A DNA stretch of 64,000 bases from Pseudocoprococcus catus. Lineage in GTDB: Bacteria > Bacillota > Clostridia > Lachnospirales > Lachnospiraceae. The notes beneath the pieces are model-generated. The model ran no database searches and was not told where the DNA came from. It saw only the letters and a list, made by a program, of their open reading frames with translations. The translations under genes were made by a program, and so were the position numbers. Each line of letters starts with the position of its first letter. Position 1 is the first letter of the stretch. The stretch is taken from assembly GCF_019734885.1 (NCBI RefSeq), contig NZ_JAAXCM010000064.1, forward strand, positions 1-64,000, read 5' to 3'. Of this stretch, positions 42,258 to 51,331 are shown piece by piece.

Positions 42258-43628
42258 TTACTGATTTACCTGAATGCATTTCACCAGATTTTCAAAGGCC
42301 ATACTGTGGGATGCTTTGACAAGAACTGTATCACCCTGCTGAAGTATTTCATTAAGCACTGCTTCCAAAGCTTCCCTTGTCTCATAATATTTTGCATTGC
42401 CGCCACTCCCTACAGCCTCCTGATACATAGATTCAGAAAGTTCTCCAACACAAAGGATCAGATCAATACCTTTTTCTGCTGCGTATGCTCCAACTTCACC
42501 GTGCATCGCCTTCTCATTCTCACCCAGTTCGAACATATCACCGAGAATAGCTACTTTGCGTCCCGGTGCTGTTGCCAGAAGATCAATTGCCGCTTTCATG
42601 GAAACAGGATTGGCATTGTAGCAGTCATCAATGATCACCTTGTCTCCGGCCTCAACGAGATGGCTGCGGCCCGCAACTGCCTCAACATGACTGATGCCTG
42701 CTGCAATCTCCTCTTTTGACATACCAAACTGGAGAGCAACTGCCGCTGCTGCCATGGCATTGTAAATCATATGTTCACCCGGCAGAGGAATAATCGCATG
42801 GACAACATCATCACCCATATGAATATCTGCACAGCTGCCCAGCAATCCACGGTTTTCAATATGATCTGCCCATATTGCATTCTGCTTGTTCATGCCGAAG
42901 GTCACCGGTGCTTTGCCGTAAACTTCATGAATGGTTGCCAGCTTATCATCATCACCATTGACAACAACTGTCCCCTTCGGATTCATAAAATCAAAAATCT
43001 CTGACTTAGCCCGAAGAATACCGTCTCTGTCGATAAGATTTTCCAGATGGCACTGACCGATATTCGTCATGACACAGATGTCCGGTTTCGCCACCTCACT
43101 GAGACGGTGCATCTCGCCAAAAGTGTTGATGCCCATCTCAAGGACTGCGATCTGATCATCCTCCTGAATACCGAAGATGGTCAGCGGCAGACCGACTTCA
43201 TTATTATAGTTGCCGGCAGTCTTATGTACCTTGTACTTCTCTGAAAGAACGGAAGCCACAAACTCCTTTGTGCTGGTTTTGCCCACACTGCCTGTGATAC
43301 CCACCACACGGATATTCAGCTGCTGACGATAAAAGGCTGCCGCCTGCTTTAAAGCCATAAAACTGTCTTTCACAAGAATACACGGTCCCAGATCTTCTTT
43401 CGGCAATACTTCACAGATCACTGCCATTGCTCCTTTTGCAAAAACATCCGGAATAAATTGATGGCCATCCACACGTTCACCCTTTGTTGCCACAAAAATA
43501 TATCCCGGCTCAATCTGTCTTGAATCGATCACAATGCCCTTGGCTGTCTCCTGCGCCAGTTCTTCACGCATACAATAAATCTCGCCGCCGCAGGCAGCTG
43601 CAATATTCTCTAAAGTCATGTTTTTCAT
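42258..43628 (-). CDS. murF: UDP-N-acetylmuramoyl-tripeptide--D-Ala-D-Ala ligase
   Basis: Adds D-Ala-D-Ala to the peptidoglycan precursor in the cytosol. The P-loop is GITGSVGKTSTKEFV (about 109-123), with MTNIGQCHLE and IDDCYNANPVSMKAA characteristic of MurF. 456 aa is the normal size. It lies 23 bp downstream of ddl, which makes its substrate, so the two form a compact operon. Confidence 0.95.
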   Translation of the reverse strand: MKNMTLENIAAACGGEIYCMREELAQETAKGIVIDSRQIEPGYIFVATKGERVDGHQFIPDVFAKGAMAVICEVLPKEDLGPCILVKDSFMALKQAAAFYRQQLNIRVVGITGSVGKTSTKEFVASVLSEKYKVHKTAGNYNNEVGLPLTIFGIQEDDQIAVLEMGINTFGEMHRLSEVAKPDICVMTNIGQCHLENLIDRDGILRAKSEIFDFMNPKGTVVVNGDDDKLATIHEVYGKAPVTFGMNKQNAIWADHIENRGLLGSCADIHMGDDVVHAIIPLPGEHMIYNAMAAAAVALQFGMSKEEIAAGISHVEAVAGRSHLVEAGDKVIIDDCYNANPVSMKAAIDLLATAPGRKVAILGDMFELGENEKAMHGEVGAYAAEKGIDLILCVGELSESMYQEAVGSGGNAKYYETREALEAVLNEILQQGDTVLVKASHSMAFENLVKCIQVNQ

Positions 43629-43651
43629 AAATATATACCACTTCCTTCCTG

Positions 43652-44683
43652 CTATTCATCTCTCATGGAAATGTCAATCAACAGCTGACAAAGATCCTCA
43701 TACTCAATTCCCAGTACCTTTGCCTCCTGAGGCAGCAGTGAAGTCGGTGTCATTCCCGGAAGTGTATTGGCTTCCAGACAATAGAAGTCACCTTTTTCAT
43801 CCATCATAAAGTCCATACGGGCATAATTCTTCAGACGCAGCACTTTGAAAGCCAGCTCAGCTGCCGCCTGCATAGCCAGTGTCTTCTCTTCACTGAGTTC
43901 TGCCGGACAAGTTTCAATCGTAGAGCCTGCCTGATATTTGTTCTTATAATCATAAAAACCGTGAAGCGGTGCAATCTCAATAATCGGATAAGCTTTGCCG
44001 TCCACAACGCCCACAGAAAACTCACGTCCCTTAATATACTGTTCTATGACAACTTCATCATCATATTTAAAAGCCTCTTCAAGGGCTTTCGCATATTCTT
44101 CATCATTATTGGCCATCACAACACCGACACTGGAACCACCGCAGCAAGCCTTCACAACACAAGGGTAAGGCACCTTTACATCCGGTGTCTGGCCCTTCTT
44201 CAGACGGAGGCCCACAGGTGTCGGTACACCGCCTGTCACAAAGAGATCCTTTGAAATGGCTTTATTCATGCAAATAGCTGAGCTGACATAATCTGTACCT
44301 GTATAGCGGATACCATTCAGATCAAAACATGCCTGAATCTTGCCATTTTCACCATTCTCACCATGCAGTGCCATAAACACAACATCTGCGTGCTGACAGA
44401 TTTCGATGACATGAGGGCCGAAGAAGTTCTTCTTCCAATCCGGTCTAAGTGCCTTCACCGCATCAATGTCCGGATTCTGATCCTTGATGGCACCAACAGA
44501 AGCTGCCCAGTCCACATTCTTCTCAAAGACATCCTTCCAGTCATCATGCTCATAACCCAGAAAAACATCCAGAAGCATTACCTGATGACCTTTGCTCTTT
44601 AATGCCTTATAAATACCCATACCTGATACAAGAGAAACATCACGTTCCGTACTAATTCCACCTGCTAATACTACGATTTTCAT
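43652..44683 (-). CDS. ddl: D-alanine--D-alanine ligase
   Basis: An ATP-grasp ligase producing D-Ala-D-Ala for MurF. It contains VVLAGGISTERDVSLVSG at the N-terminus, ALHGENGENGKIQACFDLNG near 100, VVKACCGGSSVGV, and RMDFMMDEKGDFYCLEANTLPGMTPTSLLP at the metal-binding end. I start at MKIVVLAGG (44683), with AAAGGAA upstream; the frame runs on to 44710 without a ribosome site. Confidence 0.95.
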   Translation of the reverse strand: MKIVVLAGGISTERDVSLVSGMGIYKALKSKGHQVMLLDVFLGYEHDDWKDVFEKNVDWAASVGAIKDQNPDIDAVKALRPDWKKNFFGPHVIEICQHADVVFMALHGENGENGKIQACFDLNGIRYTGTDYVSSAICMNKAISKDLFVTGGVPTPVGLRLKKGQTPDVKVPYPCVVKACCGGSSVGVVMANNDEEYAKALEEAFKYDDEVVIEQYIKGREFSVGVVDGKAYPIIEIAPLHGFYDYKNKYQAGSTIETCPAELSEEKTLAMQAAAELAFKVLRLKNYARMDFMMDEKGDFYCLEANTLPGMTPTSLLPQEAKVLGIEYEDLCQLLIDISMRDE

Positions 44684-45048
44684 TATAAATTCCTTTCTGT
44701 CGGCCGGCACCAGCGACTTTCTTCCAAGTTTACTCTTCCAGGTTTACTGAGAAACAAAGGAGAAATTCGCATCTGCCCGGCACATTATACTAATACCACT
44801 ATTAAAATCCTATTACTAAAGCAAATCAATACAGAATCAAAATCGGCGGTTTTGCGCATTCCTGATATCTGCATAAAATTTAAACTTCAACTGAATTATC
44901 ATAAACTCACCAATTTAATTGCGATACCACTTATTTAAATATGGTTAGTCTACCTCCTGCACATTATACCGCGCCAACCTTTCCTTGTAAAGCGACCCTT
45001 TAGCCGAATTTCCTGCCATGTGTATTTTTTACGCTTTGTTTTTCTCAG

Positions 45049-45077
45049 TTTACACTATTTTCCAAATATGTTACTAT
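45049..45077 (+). promoter_or_regulatory. Promoter of the MATE exporter gene
   Basis: TTTACA, 17 nt, TACTAT. The preceding 44684-45040 is AT-rich intergenic sequence with no gene I can support. Confidence 0.5.
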
Positions 45078-45167
45078 AGTATTCGATGACTAAAAACTGA
45101 GAGAATCACTGATATCGTTTAAGAGATATTACTTTGTATTCTCTAAAAATTCAATAAACTGCGATAT

Positions 45168-45242
45168 CTGCAATACTGCTGGCAAAATATCTAAACTTCT
45201 GAATATTATTCGAAAACTATGTTTTTGCCAGCAGTATTGCAG
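45168..45242 (+). repeat. 20-bp perfect inverted repeat in the MATE leader
   Basis: CTGCAATACTGCTGGCAAAA (45168-45187) and its exact complement (45223-45242) enclose a 35-nt loop and end 13 nt before the GGGAGG ribosome site. No T-run follows, so it is not a standard terminator. It could be an attenuation or mRNA-stability element, an operator, or the ends of a tiny inserted element. Confidence 0.65.
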
Positions 45243-45263
45243 TCTCAAAATTTGGGAGGTTTT

Positions 45264-46640
45264 ATGACAAAAACAATTGATCTTTTGCATGGCAGGATCA
45301 TGCGCTCGCTTTGTGTACTGGCGCTTCCCATTGTCATGACTTATTTTATACAGATGGCCTACAATTTTATCGATATGATCTGGATCGGCCGTCTCGGCAG
45401 CGGTGCCGTGGCCGGTGTGGGTGTAGCCGGTATGTTTACCTGGTTTTCCAATGGTCTGGTGACCATGGCCAAGATGGGCGGCCAAGTGAAGATCGGACAT
45501 TGTCTCGGCGCCCGTGATGATGCTGAAGCACGACGCTATCTCGGTGCCGCCCTTCAGCTTGGTATTTTATTCGCCCTTGTTTTCAGTATTGGTATCAATG
45601 TTCTGGCTCATTCGCTGATCGGCTTTTTCCAGCTGAGCAGTCCGGAAGTTATACAGGATGCGGTTCTTTATCTCCGTATTACATGCGGACTGGTTATTTT
45701 TACTTTCATGAACCAGATTTTTACGGCTTCTTTCAATGTCTGCGGTGACAGCCGGACACCATTTATTATGAATACATGCGGTCTTGTCAGCAATGTTTTT
45801 GCTGACCCACTGCTGATTTTCGGTGTTGGTCCTTTTCCCGCTCTCGGCGTGGCAGGTGCCGCCGTGGCCACCGTTTTTGCTCAGATGTTTGTATTTATTC
45901 TGTTCCTTTTTGCTATCAGAAAACGGCATCCGCTTTATCACGGGCTGCAGCTGACAAAACCCAGACCTTTCAAATATTATACACAGATTATCCGCATCGG
46001 CCTGCCGCTTTCCCTTCAGGACATGCTTTTTTCCTGCTGTTCTATGCTTATTGCACGTTTTGTGGCCGGTTACGGAGACGGTGCTGTAGCAGCCCAGAAA
46101 GTCGGCACTCAGGTGGAATCTCTGTCCTGGATGGCCGCAGATGGTTTCATGGCCGCTATCAACGCTTTTATCTCACAAAACTATGGTGCCGGGCAATTAG
46201 ACCGCGTGAAAGCCGGCTATCGATCAATTATGAAAATTGTTTTTGTATGGGGCTCACTTTGCACACTGCTGCTCGTTTTCCTGCCGGGACCGGTTTTTAA
46301 GATTTTCCTGAATGATGATGCTGTTCTTCCTATCGGCATTGATTATCTCCGGATTATGGGCTTTTCTCAGCTCTTTATGTGTGCAGAAATCACAACAGCA
46401 GGTGCCTTCGGGGGGCTCGGCAACACTTTGCCGCCTTCCTCCAAAAGCATCCTGCTGACATGTATGCGTATTCCTTTACTTCTTATTCTTACAAAGACAC
46501 CACTTGGCCTTTCCGGTATCTGGTGGAGCATCAGTATCTCCAGTATTCTAAAAGGCATCGTCCTTGTCACATGGTATCTGATCTATCAGCGGCGCCTGTT
46601 GTCCGCCGCATCCTCGTCATCAGAGGGTATCAGGCCCTGA
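45264..46640 (+). CDS. MATE family efflux transporter
   Basis: A 458-aa, twelve-helix multidrug/toxin exporter. The repeat halves are visible, with IMRSLCVLALPIVMTYFIQM near the N-terminus, and MIWIGRLGSGAVAGVGVAGM, typical of MATE helix 2. The N-terminal ORF extension before 45264 is discarded because GGGAGG lies just before this ATG. The last 55 bp overlap the 3' end of the opposite-strand GTPase-NYN gene. The substrate is unknown. Confidence 0.9.
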   Translation: MTKTIDLLHGRIMRSLCVLALPIVMTYFIQMAYNFIDMIWIGRLGSGAVAGVGVAGMFTWFSNGLVTMAKMGGQVKIGHCLGARDDAEARRYLGAALQLGILFALVFSIGINVLAHSLIGFFQLSSPEVIQDAVLYLRITCGLVIFTFMNQIFTASFNVCGDSRTPFIMNTCGLVSNVFADPLLIFGVGPFPALGVAGAAVATVFAQMFVFILFLFAIRKRHPLYHGLQLTKPRPFKYYTQIIRIGLPLSLQDMLFSCCSMLIARFVAGYGDGAVAAQKVGTQVESLSWMAADGFMAAINAFISQNYGAGQLDRVKAGYRSIMKIVFVWGSLCTLLLVFLPGPVFKIFLNDDAVLPIGIDYLRIMGFSQLFMCAEITTAGAFGGLGNTLPPSSKSILLTCMRIPLLLILTKTPLGLSGIWWSISISSILKGIVLVTWYLIYQRRLLSAASSSSEGIRP

Positions 46641-49477
46641 CGGATGGCCTCCATCCTCTCGGCCTCTTCTTTCGGGAGGTAATTCAGCAGATAATTACCT
46701 CTCTCCTGATTTTTATCCAGATGTTCACGGCGGATCTCAACCTTGATCCGCTCAATTTCTTCACGCAGTTCCCTGGCCGACATAAGCAGACATCCCTGAC
46801 TTCGGATAATGACCTGTTCAAGGCCATCTGAAGTTGCCACGGTGACTTTATACTTTCTGCCGATGGCATGGGCCGTCTTTTCTATATACTGATCGGCCGT
46901 TTCCGCTTCTTTTGTAAAAACCACATCAATATTATGCCATCTGGTGACTTCTCCCGAAAAACCTTCCACTTTATAGGCATCAAAAACAAGGATCACTCTC
47001 TGACTTGTATAGCCCTGATAGTTGGATAATGTCTCCATCAATTTATTGCGTGCCGCATCCATACTGTGTTCAGATAATTCATGAAGATCTTCCCATGCAA
47101 AGATAATATTATACCCATCCACTAACAGGTAACTTTCCTGAGCAGTCTCCTGGCGTCGGTTCTCCTTCTGTCGCTTTTCACCGCGCCAGCTGCCTTTCCC
47201 GGCTGTATCCGACAATGTGCTATTCATTCCCGCAGCCGAACCTGCTGTTCCCGGATTAATTTCATCCGAACCTCTGAATGTCCGCTCTTTCTGCGGTTTT
47301 CTTCGTTTAATTTCACCGTAAGTCCGAACAAAAATAGCCTCAAGTTCCTTGTCATCAGCAAGTGAGGGTGCTATGCTGCGGCTTCCGGGTACCTGTGCCT
47401 CTGCTGCCAGCACTGCATCCTTATCCTCAGTGCCTGAATGCTCTCCATCCAGACCAGCCCCCTCCAGATGCATATATTCCTCTACCTCGTACCATGGCAC
47501 CACAAAGCCTGCCCCATGTGCACAGAAAACTGAACCCGTTGGATTGGTCAGATCCCGCTCCGGATCATAAAATGTTTCTTCCAGTACTTCCTCTGTATTA
47601 TGACACGGAAAGTAACCCGCCATTGTGCAGAAGAGGCGTCCGGTACCGCCGGTGTAAGCAGCGACATCTTTCTGATATTCACGCATCTCAGAAACCGGTG
47701 CCATACCGGTCAGCACTGCCGTGTCGCCTTCGTTTTCACCCAGCTCAAACTTTCCGCTCATTTTCTCAATATCTGTCATGGCATGTCCCACCAGACGCTG
47801 GGGCAGTTCCAGCCTGAAGCGGTAATAAGGCTCCAGAAGAACGCTTTCTGCTTTCTGAAGTCCCTGACGCACTGCTCTGTAGGTTGCCTGCCTGAAATCT
47901 CCGCCCTCTGTATGTTTTTGATGTGCCCTGCCTGCGATCAGCGTAATCCTCATATCCGTGATCGGTGACCCTGTCAGCACACCTCTGTGAACTTTTTCTT
48001 CCAGATGTGTCAAAATCAGCCGCTGCCAGTTGCGATCCAGCATATTTTCACTGCAGACTGTATCAAATATAAGACCGCTGCCCGGTTCCAAAGGCTCCAT
48101 CAGAAGATGTACCTCTGCATAATGTCTGAGAGGTTCAAAATGCCCTACTCCCTCCACCGGTGCTGCAATTGTCTCTTTGTATACAATTCGGCCTGCACCA
48201 AATTTCACCTCCAGGTTAAACCGTTCCCGGATCAGCTGCTGCAAAATCTCTGTCTGTATCTCACCCATGAGTTGCACAAGGATCTGCCCTGAAATATCAT
48301 CCCAGACAATATGCAATTCCGGCTCTTCTTCTTCCAGCTGTCTGAGCTGATTCAGTACTTTATGCAAATCACTGCCCTCCGGCAGCTCGATCCGATAGGT
48401 CAGTACCGGCTCCAAAAGCGGCAACATCTGTTCTGCTTCAGCACCAAGTCCATCCCCTGCTCTTGTCTTCGTCAAACCTGTCACTGCACAGATGGTTCCC
48501 GCAGGCGCCTCATCCACAGTTTCATATTTTGTACCGTTATAAATACGGATTTGATTCACTTTTTCTTCCCAGCTGTCTGATGATGCGTCATTGCTTCCAT
48601 ATGCGGCAGTATTTCCCGATTCACTTTCATCCTCCTGGGTTCTGTGCATCTGTCCCTTCAGCAATGCCTTCACTTTCAGACTTCCGCCCGTTATTTTCAT
48701 ATAAGTCAATCGGCCGCCTTGAGCATCTCTTGCAATCTTAAAGACGCGGGCACCAAAGTTATCCGGATATTGTGAATTGACAGTCCACTTTTCAATTCCA
48801 TCCAGCAGTTCCTGAACACCGGTCAGTTTCAGTGCTGAACCAAAAAAGCACGGAAAAACTTTTCGTTCTGAGATCATTTTTCGTATTTGTTCATCCGTCA
48901 CTGTTCCTTTCTCCAGATAGGATTCCAACACCGTTTCATCACACATAGCCAGGTTCTCATTGCGTTTATCTGATTCTTCTGAAAAATCAATACAATTATC
49001 TCCCAGACGCTGATGGATTTCAGCCATCAGCGCCTCTTGATCCGTTCCATTCTGATCCATCTTGTTAATAAAAATAAATGTCGGCACTTTATATCGTGAC
49101 AGGAGAGGCCATAAAGTCTGGGTATGGCCCTGTACACCATCCGCCCCGCTGATAACAAGCACAGCATAATCAAGCACCTGCAGTGTTCGTTCCATCTCCG
49201 CCGAAAAATCTACATGTCCCGGCGTATCAAGAAGTGTATACTTTCCGTCCTTCATCTCAAGTTCTGCCTGCTTGGAAAAAATAGTAATGCCTCTCTCCCG
49301 CTCAAGACTATATGTATCCAGAAACGCATCTTTGTTGTCCACTCTGCCGAGCTTTCTGATGCTGCCCGTCAGATAAAGAATACTCTCTGACAGTGTCGTT
49401 TTGCCTGCATCCACATGGGCCAGAATGCCGAGTGTTATATGTTTTTTTAATGATTTATCGCTTAAGGTACTTTCCAT
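46586..49477 (-). CDS. TetM/EF-G-like GTPase fused to a C-terminal NYN endoribonuclease domain
   Basis: A 963-aa cytosolic protein. Residues 1 to about 680 follow the ribosomal-protection EF-G class: G1 AHVDAGKTT (20-28), G3 DTPGH (84-88), G4 NKMD (138-141), then domains II-V (MGEIQTEILQQLIRERFNLE, and MTDIEKMSGKFELGENEGD in domain IV). A low-complexity linker (about 690-775) leads to a YacP/Rae1-type NYN domain: LLVDGYNIIFAWEDL (near 780), VILVFDAYKVEG, TKEAETADQYIEK and TVATSDGLEQ, keeping the acidic residues expected for metal-dependent RNA cleavage. EF-G-like proteins bind the ribosomal A site, and B. subtilis Rae1 cuts mRNA there, so an A-site rescue or cleavage factor is inferred. Tetracycline resistance cannot be assumed. 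Start at 49477 with GGAAGGGGA upstream. Confidence 0.87.
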   Translation of the reverse strand: MESTLSDKSLKKHITLGILAHVDAGKTTLSESILYLTGSIRKLGRVDNKDAFLDTYSLERERGITIFSKQAELEMKDGKYTLLDTPGHVDFSAEMERTLQVLDYAVLVISGADGVQGHTQTLWPLLSRYKVPTFIFINKMDQNGTDQEALMAEIHQRLGDNCIDFSEESDKRNENLAMCDETVLESYLEKGTVTDEQIRKMISERKVFPCFFGSALKLTGVQELLDGIEKWTVNSQYPDNFGARVFKIARDAQGGRLTYMKITGGSLKVKALLKGQMHRTQEDESESGNTAAYGSNDASSDSWEEKVNQIRIYNGTKYETVDEAPAGTICAVTGLTKTRAGDGLGAEAEQMLPLLEPVLTYRIELPEGSDLHKVLNQLRQLEEEEPELHIVWDDISGQILVQLMGEIQTEILQQLIRERFNLEVKFGAGRIVYKETIAAPVEGVGHFEPLRHYAEVHLLMEPLEPGSGLIFDTVCSENMLDRNWQRLILTHLEEKVHRGVLTGSPITDMRITLIAGRAHQKHTEGGDFRQATYRAVRQGLQKAESVLLEPYYRFRLELPQRLVGHAMTDIEKMSGKFELGENEGDTAVLTGMAPVSEMREYQKDVAAYTGGTGRLFCTMAGYFPCHNTEEVLEETFYDPERDLTNPTGSVFCAHGAGFVVPWYEVEEYMHLEGAGLDGEHSGTEDKDAVLAAEAQVPGSRSIAPSLADDKELEAIFVRTYGEIKRRKPQKERTFRGSDEINPGTAGSAAGMNSTLSDTAGKGSWRGEKRQKENRRQETAQESYLLVDGYNIIFAWEDLHELSEHSMDAARNKLMETLSNYQGYTSQRVILVFDAYKVEGFSGEVTRWHNIDVVFTKEAETADQYIEKTAHAIGRKYKVTVATSDGLEQVIIRSQGCLLMSARELREEIERIKVEIRREHLDKNQERGNYLLNYLPKEEAERMEAIRQGLIPSDDEDAADNRRR

Positions 49478-49604
49478 TGGAAATCCCCTTCCTGTTTTAT
49501 GATTTTCAAAACTTGATTGTGCATCACCAGCCGCCGTTTTCTTGATTTTCATCCTATGCTTTTAACTGTTCTTCTGCACATCTGCTATATTATGATAACA
49601 ATAA

Positions 49605-49640
49605 AACAGGCTGTGCACAACCGGCACAGCCTATTTTTTT
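49605..49640. terminator. Terminator of the small lipoprotein gene
   Basis: AGGCTGTGC and GGCACAGCCT form the stem, with T's on both strands. Confidence 0.75.
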
Positions 49641-49669
49641 AGTTCTATTCACTTGGAATATGTATCGTT

Positions 49670-49963
49670 TTATTTTGCAGATTCTGTTGCAGCAGGGGCT
49701 TCTGTTGCTGTTGTACCGGCTGCAGAACTTTCTGTTACTGTACCGGCTGCAGTGCTCTCTGTAGTTGCAGGTGCTGCTTCTGTTGCTGCTGGGGCCTCTG
49801 TTGCTGCTGGAGCCTCTGTTGCTGCAGGAGCTTCTGTCGCAGGTGTTGTTGAGGATGCTGCGCTCTTACCGCCGCATGCTGCAATACTTAATGCCATAGC
49901 GCCAACCATACCAAATGCAAGACCCTTTCTTAAAATGCCTTTAAATGCTCCTTTATTCATCAT
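49670..49963 (-). CDS. Ala/Thr-rich repeat lipoprotein
   Basis: 97 aa. An N-terminal signal with a lipobox (ALSIAAC, cleavage before Cys30) predicts a lipoprotein on the outer face of the membrane. The mature part is low complexity, built on EAPAAT repeats (four near-perfect units) and Ser/Thr/Ala runs, and has no enzyme motif. It could be a spacer or a cell-surface filler protein. AAAGGAG lies upstream. The DNA repeat unit is 15-18 bp, so copy number may vary by slippage. Confidence 0.75.
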   Translation of the reverse strand: MMNKGAFKGILRKGLAFGMVGAMALSIAACGGKSAASSTTPATEAPAATEAPAATEAPAATEAAPATTESTAAGTVTESSAAGTTATEAPAATESAK

Positions 49964-50110
49964 CTCAAAAATCTCCTTTTCTTTATATTTGAGAAGTTCT
50001 CTTTCTTCTCGACACCTATTATTGCATTGTATCCTTAAGGATTTGTAAAGAATTTCTGAAGAATTGCATAATCTTTTCTTTCACTTCTTTCAAAAATGGC
50101 AAAAAAATGT

Positions 50111-50139
50111 TTGAAATTCTATCAAAAGCATAGTATAAT
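50111..50139 (+). promoter_or_regulatory. Promoter of tRNA-Ser
   Basis: TTGAAA, 17 nt, TATAAT, 11 nt before the tRNA. Confidence 0.7.
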
Positions 50140-50150
50140 AGATAGGCATT

Positions 50151-50238
50151 GGAGACGTATCGAAGTGGCCATAACGAGCTTGACTCGAAATCAAGTTGTC
50201 GGGCAACCGGCACATGGGTTCGAATCCCATCGTCTCCG
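50151..50238 (+). tRNA. tRNA-Ser (anticodon CGA)
   Basis: Acceptor GGAGACG/CGTCTCC, anticodon stem CTTGA/TCAAG with loop CTCGAAA (CGA, reads UCG), a long variable arm (GTTGTCGGGCAACCGGC region) as in serine tRNAs, T-loop GGGTTCGAATCCC, and discriminator G. CCA is not encoded. Confidence 0.96.
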
Positions 50239-50245
50239 CTGACAA

Positions 50246-50280
50246 AAGAGGCTGTTACCTTCAGTAACAGCCCCTTTTCT
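50246..50280 (+). terminator. Terminator of tRNA-Ser
   Basis: GGCTGTTAC and GTAACAGCC with a CTTCA loop, followed by CCTTTTC. Confidence 0.75.
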
Positions 50281-50344
50281 TTCACTAATCTCTTTCATGG
50301 ATTCCATAGGTTATCCACCGATTCTCTTTTTTTCAGATCAGTTT

Positions 50345-51232
50345 TCAACCACCAATAGCAATTGTATACACTTTTTTAAAGACTTCTTCCTCTTTCAAAT
50401 GATTGATTCCCGGTTTATCTTTCAATTCACCTTCATACCCGAAATTATCACATCGTCCGCACCATGGCTCCAGACACACAAAAGGTGCTCCCGGTGCTGC
50501 CCAGATGCCGAAATTCGGAAAATCATCACACAAAACAGTGACATAGTCCGTCCCATCAGGCATCTCAATACCGGCTTTTTGGATCTGGCCGCCGTCAAAT
50601 ACAAGTGCATCCAGATCAAATAACGCCTTACTCAACGGATATTTGTGCTCCGTCAGCGGCATTGTGTAAACCTTGTCCGGAAGTCCGGTGCCTGTCGCCA
50701 TATCGATATGGATATATTTCAGTTCATTCTGATCATCTGCAAATTTCAATGCATAATCACTGTAAGCTGTTCCGGGAAGAACCGGAACATTAAATCCCGG
50801 ATGTCCACCGATGGTAAAGTACATTTCATGATCACCGGTATTTTTTATCTGCCACTGGATCTCCACCTCAGCTCCCGTCAGCCGGTGTGTGATCAGCAAT
50901 TCAAAGTCAAAAGGATAACCTTTTCTTGTTTCTTCATTTGATACAAAACGGTGAGTTACAGAATTCCCACTCTCTTCCATCCGTTCCAGCTCATAATCTC
51001 TGGCAAAACCATGCTGATCCTGAACATAATGTCTGCCCTGATACAGGTACTCGCCGCCATAATACTTACCCACATTGGGGAAAAGAATCGGTGCCTGACG
51101 TTTCCACCAGGTCGGATCTCCCTGCCAGATGATCTCACGCTTATACTTTTTGTCATACACGCTGACAAGCTCTGCACCCAGATCGTCAATTGTCACCGCC
51201 AAACGATCATTTTCCATTGTGAATCTTCCCAT
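50345..51232 (-). CDS. Aldose 1-epimerase family protein
   Basis: A beta-sandwich mutarotase-like protein interconverting anomers of a sugar or sugar phosphate. It contains DDLGAELVSVYDKKYKREI at the N-terminus, PILFPNVGKYYGGEY, HGFARDYELERME with the first active-site His, IGGHPGFNVP with the second near residue 144, and CLEPWCGRCDNFG near the end with the catalytic Glu. 295 aa is typical. The start at 51232 follows GAAGGGC. The exact sugar is unknown. Confidence 0.88.
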   Translation of the reverse strand: MGRFTMENDRLAVTIDDLGAELVSVYDKKYKREIIWQGDPTWWKRQAPILFPNVGKYYGGEYLYQGRHYVQDQHGFARDYELERMEESGNSVTHRFVSNEETRKGYPFDFELLITHRLTGAEVEIQWQIKNTGDHEMYFTIGGHPGFNVPVLPGTAYSDYALKFADDQNELKYIHIDMATGTGLPDKVYTMPLTEHKYPLSKALFDLDALVFDGGQIQKAGIEMPDGTDYVTVLCDDFPNFGIWAAPGAPFVCLEPWCGRCDNFGYEGELKDKPGINHLKEEEVFKKVYTIAIGG

Positions 51233-51331
51233 TGCCCTTCGCCTTCTCTTTCTATTTTTTAACCTGAGACCAATCGCCGGATTCGAATATCCTTCGGTCA
51301 TCCGCTCTATGGCGGCCGGCCTTTTCCGGGT

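Noticed and set aside
46586-49477. Calling the TetM-like gene a tetracycline resistance determinant
   Set aside because: Only the general EF-G-like architecture is shared. The protein is much longer, with a NYN domain, and resistance cannot be read from sequence.
49478-49552. Longer N-terminus for the GTPase-NYN protein starting at 49552
   Set aside because: The extension lacks family similarity and has a weak ribosome site. The ATG at 49477 has GGAAGGGGA and begins just before the conserved G1 region.
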